Shown piece by piece: positions 1 to 8,253 of a stretch of 8,253 bases of DNA. Source of the stretch: Chloroflexota bacterium (GTDB lineage: Bacteria > Chloroflexota > Limnocylindria > Limnocylindrales > CSP1-4). A model generated the notes under the pieces. The model made no database searches and was not told the DNA's origin. It saw only the letters and a program-made list of their open reading frames with translations. Numbering within the stretch: the first letter of the stretch is position 1; each line of letters begins with the position of its first letter. The translations under genes and the position numbers were made by a program. The stretch covers positions 1-8,253 of the forward strand of contig JAKAHL010000072.1 of NCBI GenBank assembly GCA_021815005.1. The letters run 5' to 3'.

Positions 1-29
1 TCCCGGCGCCGCGGGGGCGGGGTCGCGGA

Positions 30-923
30 CTACAGCTCGTCCGCCTCGCCTGGCTCGACTGCATCGCCGGGCTCGCCGGGCTCGGCCCCCGCGGCTCTGG
101 CGGCCGCGCGCTGCGCCGCCCAGGCGGCCAGCACCTCGTCCCGGTGCGGGCGGATCGGGCAGTGGCCGTCGCGGTTGTTGAACTCGTCGCAGTAGCCGAG
201 GGGCACGCACTTGGGCGCCAGGAACGAGCCGAGGAACGGGGAGACGCCGAACACCTCGTGGCGGACCAGCTGGAACAGCCGCCGGATCTCCCACTGGGCC
301 ATGGTGCACAGGCGCAGGCCGCTCATGTGGATCAGCGCCCGGAGGTTGGCGGTCATCACCAGGTTGGTGCGCGTGGCATTGGGGAACACGAACCGCGCGT
401 CCTCGCCGGGCACGCCAGCGTCCACCAGGTCGCCGTACAGCTCCAGCGCCCCGTCCACCTGGGCCTCGAAACGCTCGCGCAGCGCGGGGTCGCCGTCGGC
501 GATCGTGCCCGGCAGCATGGTTGCGGCGCCCTTGAACTTGACGTAGCGCTGACTCTGCTGGTCGAACGCCACGCCCGCGCGATGGCGCACGAGCTGGTGC
601 GACAGCGTGCGCGACACGCCGCTGATCGCGAACGTGAACACGATGTGCTCGATCGTGGAGCCGTGGCCGGACCCGACGACGTTGGCGATCAGCCGCTGCA
701 TCGCTGCCTGGCTGACCTCGCCGGCGGCCGCCCGCCGGAAGATCTCCTGGGGCTCGAGTTCCGAGTAGCACGTCCGGCAGGCGGTGTACACGAGCGGGAC
801 GTAGTACCGCTCGGCGATCTCGCGGTCGGGGAACAGCAGGGTCGCCGTCATCCCGAGGTCCTGGCGCCCGGGGTTCCGGGGGATGGGTGGTCTGGCGCGC
901 GCGGGATCGGGGACACTGGCCAT
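30..923 (-). CDS. thyX: Flavin-dependent thymidylate synthase ThyX
   Basis: ThyX methylates dUMP to dTMP with methylenetetrahydrofolate as carbon donor and FAD/NADPH as reductant; it is cytosolic and replaces ThyA in many bacteria. The 297-residue product shows the family blocks in order: TACRTCYSE (47-55), HGSTIEH (87-93), SHQLVRHR (108-115) leading into QQSQRY (122-127), and DARFVFPNATRTNL (175-188) followed by NLRALIH (193-199) and AQWEIRRL (209-216). The signature has eight residues between RHR and the Ser, whereas the textbook ThyX motif has seven. The C-terminal part carries C239, C245 and C255, then an Ala-rich segment and an acidic GEPGE tail. I used the ATG at 923 because a TAGACT hexamer ends 7 bases upstream, consistent with a leaderless start; the first 24 residues are Pro/Arg-rich. 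An internal ATG at 849-851 (Met25), with AGGA about 9 bases upstream, is the alternative and sits closer to the conserved domain. The stop is TAG at 30-32. Confidence 0.97.
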   Translation of the reverse strand: MASVPDPARARPPIPRNPGRQDLGMTATLLFPDREIAERYYVPLVYTACRTCYSELEPQEIFRRAAAGEVSQAAMQRLIANVVGSGHGSTIEHIVFTFAISGVSRTLSHQLVRHRAGVAFDQQSQRYVKFKGAATMLPGTIADGDPALRERFEAQVDGALELYGDLVDAGVPGEDARFVFPNATRTNLVMTANLRALIHMSGLRLCTMAQWEIRRLFQLVRHEVFGVSPFLGSFLAPKCVPLGYCDEFNNRDGHCPIRPHRDEVLAAWAAQRAAARAAGAEPGEPGDAVEPGEADEL

Positions 924-930
924 GGGTTGC

Positions 931-936
931 AGTCTA
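931..936 (-). promoter_or_regulatory. Putative -10 element of a leaderless thyX transcript
   Basis: On the minus strand the hexamer TAGACT (fits TANNNT) ends 7 bases before the thyX ATG at 923-921, which would place transcription initiation at or next to the start codon. No good TTGACA-like -35 is seen 16 to 19 bases upstream, and no Shine-Dalgarno sequence is seen before this ATG. The support is mainly that the same layout recurs at three other starts in the window. Confidence 0.45.
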
Positions 937-981
937 GCCGCCGACCCTCGGGCGACGCGAGGGGAAGCCCCGTCCGCGCCA

Positions 982-1025
982 GTCTCGCCCTTGGTGCCGG
1001 TCTCGCCCTTGGTGCCGGTCCCGCC
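982..1025. repeat. 18-base tandem repeat between the transporter gene and thyX
   Basis: The unit GTCTCGCCCTTGGTGCCG occurs at 982-999 and again without change at 1000-1017, followed by a partial, slightly diverged third copy (GTCCCGCC, 1018-1025). Read on the minus strand in the frame shared by the transporter and thyX, it encodes GTKGETGTKGET. It lies after the transporter stop and before the thyX start, so on the current reading it is noncoding. The period is a multiple of three. Confidence 0.85.
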
Positions 1026-1064
1026 GACGGCGCCCGCCAGGTCCGGGGGCGCGTCCTCGGTGGC

Positions 1065-2459
1065 TCACCCGGCCGTCCCGACACTGGCCAGCCAGCGCCG
1101 GTCGTGAGCGCGGAACCAGACCCAGTACAGGGCCGTGGCCACCGAGTACAGCGCGATGATCGTGACGAAGTTGACGGTGTAGCCGGCGTCGAAGCCGAGG
1201 GTGGCCTGGAGGCTCGTGTACCAGATGCTGCCGACGACCCAGCCCAGCTGCCAGAGGACGCTCGTCGCGGCCGACAGCGTGGCCCGCTCGGCCGGCTCCA
1301 CCAGCCCCATGGCGAAGGCGTTCGCGATGGGGTTGCCCGCGTTCATCAGCGACGACCGGACGGCCATGGCCGCCACCACCGTCCACAGGACCGGGGAGAA
1401 CCCGAGCACGGTCAGGAACGGGATCGAGGCCGCCTGGACGATCACCACCGACGCCACCTGGCCGAAGCGCCGTGCCAGCCTCGGCTGGAGGAGGATGGCG
1501 GCCGCGGTCCCCAGGGAGGTCAGGGCGAACACGGCGTTGAGCTCGGCGAGGTCGAGGCCGAACTTCTGCTTGACGAACAGGTTCAGGAACGGGATGACCT
1601 GGCCCGCGCCGATCGAGATCAGGAAGCCAGGCAGGACCAGCCGCGCGAATCGCCGCCGATCGCGGATCACGATGCCCAGTCGTGCTCGGCGCCGGCGCGG
1701 GTCGCGGGGGAACGCCGCCGGCTCGCCGACCCGGCGCAGGCGCTGTCCGGCCACCGAGCTCGGGCGGTCGTCAGCCAAGAACCGGACGCTCGCCAGCCCG
1801 GCGACCAGGAGGGCCGCCATGATGACCAGGATGATCAGGTAGATGCCGCGACCGCTCTGGTCGATCCCCAGCCAGCCGGCGACGACCACCGCCACGACGC
1901 CGCCCAGGACCGCGGCCGCGACGTTGGTGATGTTCTGGATCGCGGACTGGAGTGCGAACAGCTCGTTGCGGTGCGCGGGCTCGGATCGCTCGGTGAGGAA
2001 CGGCGGGACGACCACGCCGAATGCGTTGTTGGCAGCCGACCACAGCATGGCCGCCACCACGATGAGCGGCAGGGCGCTGCCCGCGGCCACCAGCACGCCG
2101 AGCGCGACCAGGCCCGCGACCAGCGCCGCCGCGAAGACTGCCCGGCGGCCCACGCGATCCGACACCGCCGAGGCCGGGAACGGGATGACGGCGCCCGCCA
2201 CGTTGGCCAGCGTGGCGACGATGCCGATCTCGGCGGGCGAGAGGCCGGTCGCCTCGAGGTAGAGGTTGAAGTCGATCCACCACAGGCTGATCGCGGCGCC
2301 CGCCACAAGGCTCGTGACGAGGATCAGCCGGGCATCGCGGTGGTAGCGCCCCCAGAGCCTCCAGCGGAGCGAAGCCGGCGCGGCGTCGTCCCTCACGCGC
2401 CCGAGCGCCCGCGGCGCGGGTCCCCGGGGGTGGCGGGCTGGCGCCATGTGCCGCCGCAC
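1065..2459 (-). CDS. Major facilitator superfamily (MFS) transporter, substrate unknown
   Basis: This is a polytopic inner-membrane transporter of up to 464 residues, the usual MFS size. Twelve hydrophobic segments can be picked out (from the GTG at 2459): about 44-66, 76-98, 107-127, 129-153, 179-197, 205-227, 271-296, 304-326, 335-354, 357-384, 394-418 and 425-449. The loop between helices 2 and 3 carries SDRVGRR (100-106), matching MFS motif A, and a basic Arg-rich loop (about 240-271) separates the two six-helix halves. The sequence does not reveal the substrate, though drug or metabolite efflux is common for this type. The start is uncertain. GTG 2459 gives the longest frame, ATG 2447 lies four codons in, and GTG 2396 overlaps the TGA of a small upstream ORF (GTGA) and leaves about 23 residues before helix 1. 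I see no clear Shine-Dalgarno sequence at any of them. The stop is TGA at 1065-1067. Confidence 0.92.
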   Translation of the reverse strand: MRRHMAPARHPRGPAPRALGRVRDDAAPASLRWRLWGRYHRDARLILVTSLVAGAAISLWWIDFNLYLEATGLSPAEIGIVATLANVAGAVIPFPASAVSDRVGRRAVFAAALVAGLVALGVLVAAGSALPLIVVAAMLWSAANNAFGVVVPPFLTERSEPAHRNELFALQSAIQNITNVAAAVLGGVVAVVVAGWLGIDQSGRGIYLIILVIMAALLVAGLASVRFLADDRPSSVAGQRLRRVGEPAAFPRDPRRRRARLGIVIRDRRRFARLVLPGFLISIGAGQVIPFLNLFVKQKFGLDLAELNAVFALTSLGTAAAILLQPRLARRFGQVASVVIVQAASIPFLTVLGFSPVLWTVVAAMAVRSSLMNAGNPIANAFAMGLVEPAERATLSAATSVLWQLGWVVGSIWYTSLQATLGFDAGYTVNFVTIIALYSVATALYWVWFRAHDRRWLASVGTAG

Positions 2460-2497
2460 GGCCTGCCGCCCGTGTCGCCGTTCGCGCCCCTGCTCAT
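2393..2497 (-). CDS. Possible 34-codon leader ORF coupled to the MFS gene
   Basis: An ATG at 2497-2495 lies 6 bases after a TACGAT hexamer and opens a 34-codon frame (MSRGANGDTGGR...) rich in Gly, Arg and Pro. Its TGA (2395-2393) overlaps a GTG (2396-2394) that is in frame with the transporter, giving a GTGA junction like the one between the two ABC genes in this window. It could be a real leader peptide that delivers ribosomes to the transporter start, the true transporter N-terminus broken by a frameshift, or a chance ORF in GC-rich DNA. I recognise no protein family, so existence rests on start context and overlap alone. Confidence 0.35.
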   Translation of the reverse strand: MSRGANGDTGGRPCGGTWRQPATPGDPRRGRSGA

Positions 2498-2503
2498 CGG
2501 GCC

Positions 2504-2509
2504 ATCGTA
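2504..2509 (-). promoter_or_regulatory. Putative -10 element upstream of the MFS gene
   Basis: TACGAT on the minus strand ends 6 bases before the ATG at 2497. It is the same hexamer at the same spacing as in front of the ACT-domain gene. No convincing -35 is seen at 16 to 18 bases. If used, the transcript would start at or next to that ATG, and the transporter would be translated from inside the mRNA. Confidence 0.4.
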
Positions 2510-2684
2510 GCCCGGGGCCTCGGCCGCCGGACGGCCGTCAGGCAAGGCGCCGGGGATCCGGACCCGCTCCGCGCATCCCGGCACGAGGGGCCGGGGACGC
2601 GTGTCGGGGTGCCGGCGGGTCAGGTTGAGCAACCCCGGGCCGGCCGGCGACGGGGCCCCGTGGAGCGATGGCGGCCAGCGGCGG
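2510..2684. other. Intergenic region between the ACT gene and the MFS gene
   Basis: This 175-base GC-rich stretch lies between two minus-strand genes and holds no convincing gene. Visible structure is limited to short inverted repeats: GGTTG-AG-CAACC (2623-2634), the self-complementary CGGGGCCCCG (2651-2660) and CGGCCG-CCGGA-CGGCCG (2521-2537). None is followed by a T-rich tract on the minus strand, so an intrinsic terminator for the ACT gene cannot be called. The first could be an operator, but nothing else supports that. Confidence 0.5.
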
Positions 2685-3215
2685 TCAGCGCGCCCCGCCC
2701 AGGGCCTCCGCGAGGCGGATCTCCGCCATCAGGTCCGCCGCGAGCCGCTCCAGCCCATGGCGGAGGGCGCCGAGGTCAGCACCCTCGGGGACGCTCGCGC
2801 GCACGTGGGCGTGGAACATCGGCGTGCCGGAGTTGGCGGCGGTCGTCCGGTCCGTTGCGAGGTCCTCGACGTTGATTCGCCGCGAGGCGAGGAGGTACGC
2901 GATCTCGTGGACGAGGCCGGGCCGGTCCTGGCCGACGAGATCGATCTCGATCGGCTGCATGGGGACGGAGACCGGGGCGTCGCCGCGCTCCACGACCAGG
3001 TGCAGGCCGCTTGCCTCGAGCGCGCCCAGCGCCGCGGCCAGCGACGCCTCCTGCTCGTCCGCCACATCGACGCAGAGCACGCCGGCGAACTTGCCGGCGA
3101 GCTGCGCCATCCGGCTCTCGAGCCAGTTGCCGCCGTGCGAGGCGATGACGTCAGCGAGGGCGTCGACGATGCCGGGGTGGTCGGGTCCGATGAGGGTGAG
3201 GACGAGCGTGGCCAT
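2685..3215 (-). CDS. GcvR-like regulator with two ACT domains
   Basis: The 176-residue protein consists of two ACT domains with little else, the layout of the GcvR family (in E. coli a repressor-associated protein of the glycine cleavage system that acts by protein contact). ACT 1 spans about 3-75 and begins LTLIGPDHPGIVDALA, with N30 and then ESRMAQLAGKFAG. ACT 2 spans about 88-170 and begins IEIDLVGQDRPGLVHEIA, with RINVEDL (113-119) and a TPMFHA strand (131-136). The paired G-x-D-x-P-G turns are typical ligand and dimer contact points of ACT domains. There is no DNA-binding or catalytic domain, so it probably works through a partner protein, and binding of glycine or another amino acid is inferred. 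No gcv genes are in the window. The ATG at 3215 was chosen because the ACT fold starts at residue 3 and TACGAT ends 6 bases upstream. The frame stays open further upstream but encodes only Arg/Pro/Gly-rich sequence. Confidence 0.92.
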   Translation of the reverse strand: MATLVLTLIGPDHPGIVDALADVIASHGGNWLESRMAQLAGKFAGVLCVDVADEQEASLAAALGALEASGLHLVVERGDAPVSVPMQPIEIDLVGQDRPGLVHEIAYLLASRRINVEDLATDRTTAANSGTPMFHAHVRASVPEGADLGALRHGLERLAADLMAEIRLAEALGGAR

Positions 3216-3221
3216 GGCGGC

Positions 3222-3227
3222 ATCGTA
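3222..3227 (-). promoter_or_regulatory. Putative -10 element of a leaderless ACT-gene transcript
   Basis: TACGAT on the minus strand is followed by six bases (GCCGCC) and then the ATG at 3215-3213. No Shine-Dalgarno-like purine run is present in those six bases. A -35 match 17 bases upstream is poor. The element faces away from the Nudix promoter in the same 118-base divergent region. Confidence 0.45.
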
Positions 3228-3298
3228 ACGCCTGCGCCGCCCGCCGCGCACCCTGCCGCAGGGCGGACCCGGGCCGCTCGCGGCCGTTCCCGGCCGCC

Positions 3299-3327
3299 TT
3301 GACAGGTCGTCGGCCGGGGGATACCAA
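3299..3327 (+). promoter_or_regulatory. Sigma-70-type promoter of the Nudix gene, leaderless layout
   Basis: A perfect -35 hexamer TTGACA (3299-3304) is followed by a 17-base spacer and TACCAA (3322-3327), a partial -10 match. Six bases later comes the ATG at 3334. With usual spacing the transcript starts at or within a base or two of the start codon, so there would be no 5' leader. No ribosome binding site is visible between the -10 and the ATG, which agrees. This is the best promoter in the window. Confidence 0.65.
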
Positions 3328-3333
3328 CGCCCG

Positions 3334-3897
3334 ATGAGCAACCCCGAGCCGATCCCGGTCGGGCCGTGGCGCCGCCGCTCGCGCCGGACCGTCTACGCGA
3401 ACCCCTGGCTGACCCTCTGGCACGACGAGGTGGACCGTCCCGACGGCAACCCCGGGATCTACGGCGTGGTGCACTTCGCGGGACGGGCCGTTGGCGTGGT
3501 GGCCGTGGGCGACGACGGCCGGATCCTGCTCGTCGGCCAGCACCGCTACACCCTCGACGCGTACAGCTGGGAAATCCCCGAGGGGGCCGTGGGACCCGAC
3601 GAGACAATGGAGGCCGGTGCACGGCGCGAGCTGAGCGAGGAGACCGGCTACGAGGCCGACGCCTGGCGCTTCCTGTTCCGGTTCAGCACCTCCAACTCGG
3701 TGACCGACGAGACCGGCGAGATGTACCTCGCCACGGGCCTGCACCCCGGCGAGGCCCACCCGGACGCGACCGAGGACCTCGCGCTGCGCTGGGCGACCCT
3801 CGACGAGATCCTGGCCGAGATAGAGCGCGGCGAGATCCATGACCTGATGACCGTCGCGGCGATCGGGCGCTACGCGCTGGGGGCGCGGGCCGGGTGA
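3334..3897 (+). CDS. Nudix hydrolase, ADP-ribose pyrophosphatase-like
   Basis: Nudix enzymes hydrolyse nucleoside diphosphates linked to another group; this type most often splits ADP-ribose to AMP and ribose 5-phosphate. The 187-residue product carries a complete Nudix box at 84-106: G84, E90, then R98-E99-L100, E102-E103, G105 and Y106, with exactly the spacing GX5EX7REUXEEXGU. The Glu residues of REL-SEE bind the catalytic metal. The box is preceded by WEIPEG (79-84) and followed by STSNSVTDETGEMYLATGL (118-136), both usual in ADP-ribose hydrolases. The N-terminal segment (about 15-50) resembles the dimerisation strand region of that family. The substrate is inferred, and other nucleotide sugars are possible. 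The gene stands alone, divergent from the ACT gene and convergent with katG. The ATG at 3334 is fixed by the promoter and by the family length. The stop is TGA at 3895-3897. Confidence 0.95.
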   Translation: MSNPEPIPVGPWRRRSRRTVYANPWLTLWHDEVDRPDGNPGIYGVVHFAGRAVGVVAVGDDGRILLVGQHRYTLDAYSWEIPEGAVGPDETMEAGARRELSEETGYEADAWRFLFRFSTSNSVTDETGEMYLATGLHPGEAHPDATEDLALRWATLDEILAEIERGEIHDLMTVAAIGRYALGARAG

Positions 3898-3953
3898 CGG
3901 CGCGCCAAGCCGGGTCCCCTCCGACGGTCAGGACGTGGCCCGGCTCAGGGGCA

Positions 3954-3989
3954 GCGGGCCGCTCAGCCCGCGCCCCGGACGGATCCGGG
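3954..3989 (+). terminator. Possible hairpin terminator region after the Nudix gene
   Basis: Two GC-rich hairpins lie 57 to 92 bases after the Nudix stop: GCGGGC (3954-3959), loop CGCTCA, GCCCGC (3966-3971); and CCCGGA (3974-3979), loop CGGA, TCCGGG (3984-3989). A competing stem pairs GGCCCG (3937-3942) with CGGGCC (3955-3960). No T-tract follows, so this is not a classical intrinsic terminator. Position between convergent genes is the main support. Confidence 0.3.
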
Positions 3990-4040
3990 CGACCTTCTGG
4001 GATCCGCGTGAGACGCCGAGCCCCATGCCCGCCGTCGGCG

Positions 4041-4065
4041 GCCTCGCGAGCGAGCCGCTCGAGGC
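4041..4065 (-). terminator. Possible hairpin terminator after katG
   Basis: GCCT, a two-base CG bulge and CGAGCG pair through a three-base AGC loop with CGCTCG and AGGC, giving ten base pairs. This is the strongest hairpin in the 194-base convergent gap, 26 bases past the katG stop. It has no T-tract on either strand and could slow polymerase from either side. Confidence 0.35.
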
Positions 4066-4091
4066 GAGCCGCACCCGCGCGTGGCCCGCGG

Positions 4092-7310
<3,219 letters not shown>

Positions 7311-7314
<4 letters not shown>

Positions 7315-8174
7315 GCCTGCGCATCGTGCTGGTGGTCGCCCAGCTCACCCTCCGCGAGATCGTCCGGCGGCGGATCCTGTGGGTGCTCGCCGGACTCTCG
7401 CTGGTCAGCGTGGCGCTGGTCGCCTGGGGCGTGGACCGCCTGGTGACGCTGTCGCGCGCCAACGGCATCAATGCCTACGAGCTCGAGATCGGCGTCTCGC
7501 AGATCCTCATCCTGATCGCGTTCATGTTCAGCTTCGTGCTGGCGATGTCCGCCGCGTTCCTCGCCGCGCCGGCCATCGCGTCCGACGTCGAGACCGGCAC
7601 CGTGCTCGCGATGGCGGCCCGCCCAATGCACCGCGCCGACCTGGTCGTCGGCCGCTGGGTGGGCCTGGGCATCGTCGTGGCTGCGTACGCGGTCGGCTCC
7701 GGGCTCTTCGCCGTGGGCGTCATCCGGCTCATCTCGGACTACGCGCCGCCATCCACCGCGGTCGCGCTCGGGTTCCTCGCGTTCCAGTCGATCGTCGTGA
7801 TGACCACGGCGCTCGCGCTCGGGACGCGGCTGCCTGGCGTCGCCGCCGGCGCGGTCACCGTGGTCCTGTTCGGCCTCGGCTGGTTCACCGGGGTGCTGGG
7901 CTCGCTGTCCTCGGCGTTCGGCGTCCAGAGCCTGGCGGGCCTCGGCGACGCCTTCCGCGTCCTGTTCCCCACCGACGGCCTGTGGCGGGGCGTCATCTAC
8001 GGCCTCGAGCCGCCGCAGGTGGTGGTGGCGACGCAGCTGGGCGGGCGTGTGGCCGCCGCCAACCCGTTCTTCGCGGACAGCCCACCGTCGCTGGCGTTCA
8101 CGGCCTGGTGCGTGGTGTGGGTGGTCCTGGTCGTCGCCCTCGGCGCCTGGCTCTTCCGGCGGCGCGAGCTGTGA
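7311..8174 (+). CDS. ABC-2 type exporter, permease subunit
   Basis: This is the inner-membrane subunit forming the transport path with the ATPase encoded just upstream. The 287-residue protein has six predicted transmembrane segments: about 23-43, 64-90, 117-140, 150-170, 177-197 and 261-283. Between helices 2 and 3 is SDVETGTVLAMAARPMHRAD (91-110), the cytoplasmic coupling segment (acidic, ExG, then RP and R) typical of ABC-2 permeases of the NosY/ABC-2 membrane family. The N-terminal LTLREIVRRRILWVL (12-26) is also usual there. A long extracytoplasmic or interfacial segment lies at about 198-260. The GTG at 7311 overlaps the ATPase stop by four bases (GTGA), with GGGGGAG (7300-7306) just upstream as ribosome binding site. 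The stop is TGA at 8172-8174. The substrate is unknown, and a third operon gene could follow beyond the window. The last 79 bases hold no gene that I can support. Confidence 0.94.
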
Positions 8175-8253
8175 GGGGCGGCTGGCGAGCGCCGTCACGG
8201 CCCCGGCGGGCCGGCCCCGCGTGCTGCCCGCCACCGGCGCCCGGCCGCCCGCG

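Noticed and set aside
1..29. Possible gene end at the left window edge
   Set aside because: Only 29 GC-rich bases lie beyond the thyX stop. Nothing can be assigned.
144..2510. 788-codon plus-strand open frame spanning thyX and the MFS gene
   Set aside because: It is antisense to two clear gene families, its translation is low-complexity (rich in Arg, His, Gln, Asp, Ala) with no domain, and long antisense frames are expected in GC-rich coding DNA.
2498..2632. Longer version of the small ORF from a TTG at 2632
   Set aside because: No ribosome binding site or promoter signal is seen for the TTG, and the upstream part has biased Pro/Arg composition. Only the part from ATG 2497 has start-site support.
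3216..3341. 42-residue N-terminal extension of the ACT protein
   Set aside because: Arg/Pro/Gly-rich sequence outside the ACT fold that overlaps the Nudix promoter and start. The ATG at 3215 begins at the domain boundary.
3981..4006. Direct repeat of GGATCCG in the Nudix/katG gap
   Set aside because: Only seven bases repeated twice, without flanking structure. Chance is a sufficient explanation.
8191..8214. Hairpins GCCGT-C-ACGGC and CCGGC-GG-GCCGG after the permease
   Set aside because: Loops of one or two bases are too tight, no T-tract follows, and the window ends before the downstream gene is visible, so a terminator cannot be supported.

Overview
The window is a GC-rich (about 70% by hand count of sampled lines) bacterial chromosomal segment with seven confident protein-coding genes. 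I see no RNA genes, insertion sequences, phage genes or CRISPR array. High GC, a ThyX-type thymidylate synthase, a GcvR-like double-ACT protein and apparent leaderless starts suit a high-GC Gram-positive-like lineage such as Chloroflexota (for example Limnocylindria-like soil bacteria) or Actinobacteria. This placement is inference; the window holds no marker that settles it.

Layout. From 30 to 3215 three genes lie on the minus strand: in order of transcription an ACT-domain regulator (2685-3215), a 12-helix major facilitator transporter (1065-2459) and thyX (30-923). A divergent 118-base region separates the ACT gene from a Nudix hydrolase on the plus strand (3334-3897). The Nudix gene converges on katG (minus, 4092-6233) across a 194-base gap that holds GC-rich hairpins. 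katG is divergent from a two-gene ABC-2 exporter operon (plus): an ATPase (6376-7314) and a permease (7311-8174) with overlapping GTGA stop/start.

How the genes relate. Only the ABC pair is clearly one functional unit. thyX makes dTMP for DNA synthesis, katG detoxifies hydrogen peroxide, and the Nudix enzyme probably hydrolyses ADP-ribose or a related nucleotide diphosphate. The ACT protein probably senses an amino acid, and the transporter's substrate is unknown. I see no evidence that the whole window is a single pathway or a defence or mobile system.

The most interesting signal is regulatory. Four starts (thyX, the ACT gene, the Nudix gene and an ATG upstream of the transporter) each have a -10-like hexamer ending 6 or 7 bases before the ATG and no clear Shine-Dalgarno sequence. 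The Nudix copy also has a perfect TTGACA at a 17-base spacing. This is the layout of leaderless mRNAs. katG, in contrast, has a strong Shine-Dalgarno sequence and a lower sampled GC. At the transporter, the putative leaderless ATG opens a 34-codon frame whose stop overlaps an in-frame GTG of the transporter, suggesting a translationally coupled leader ORF.
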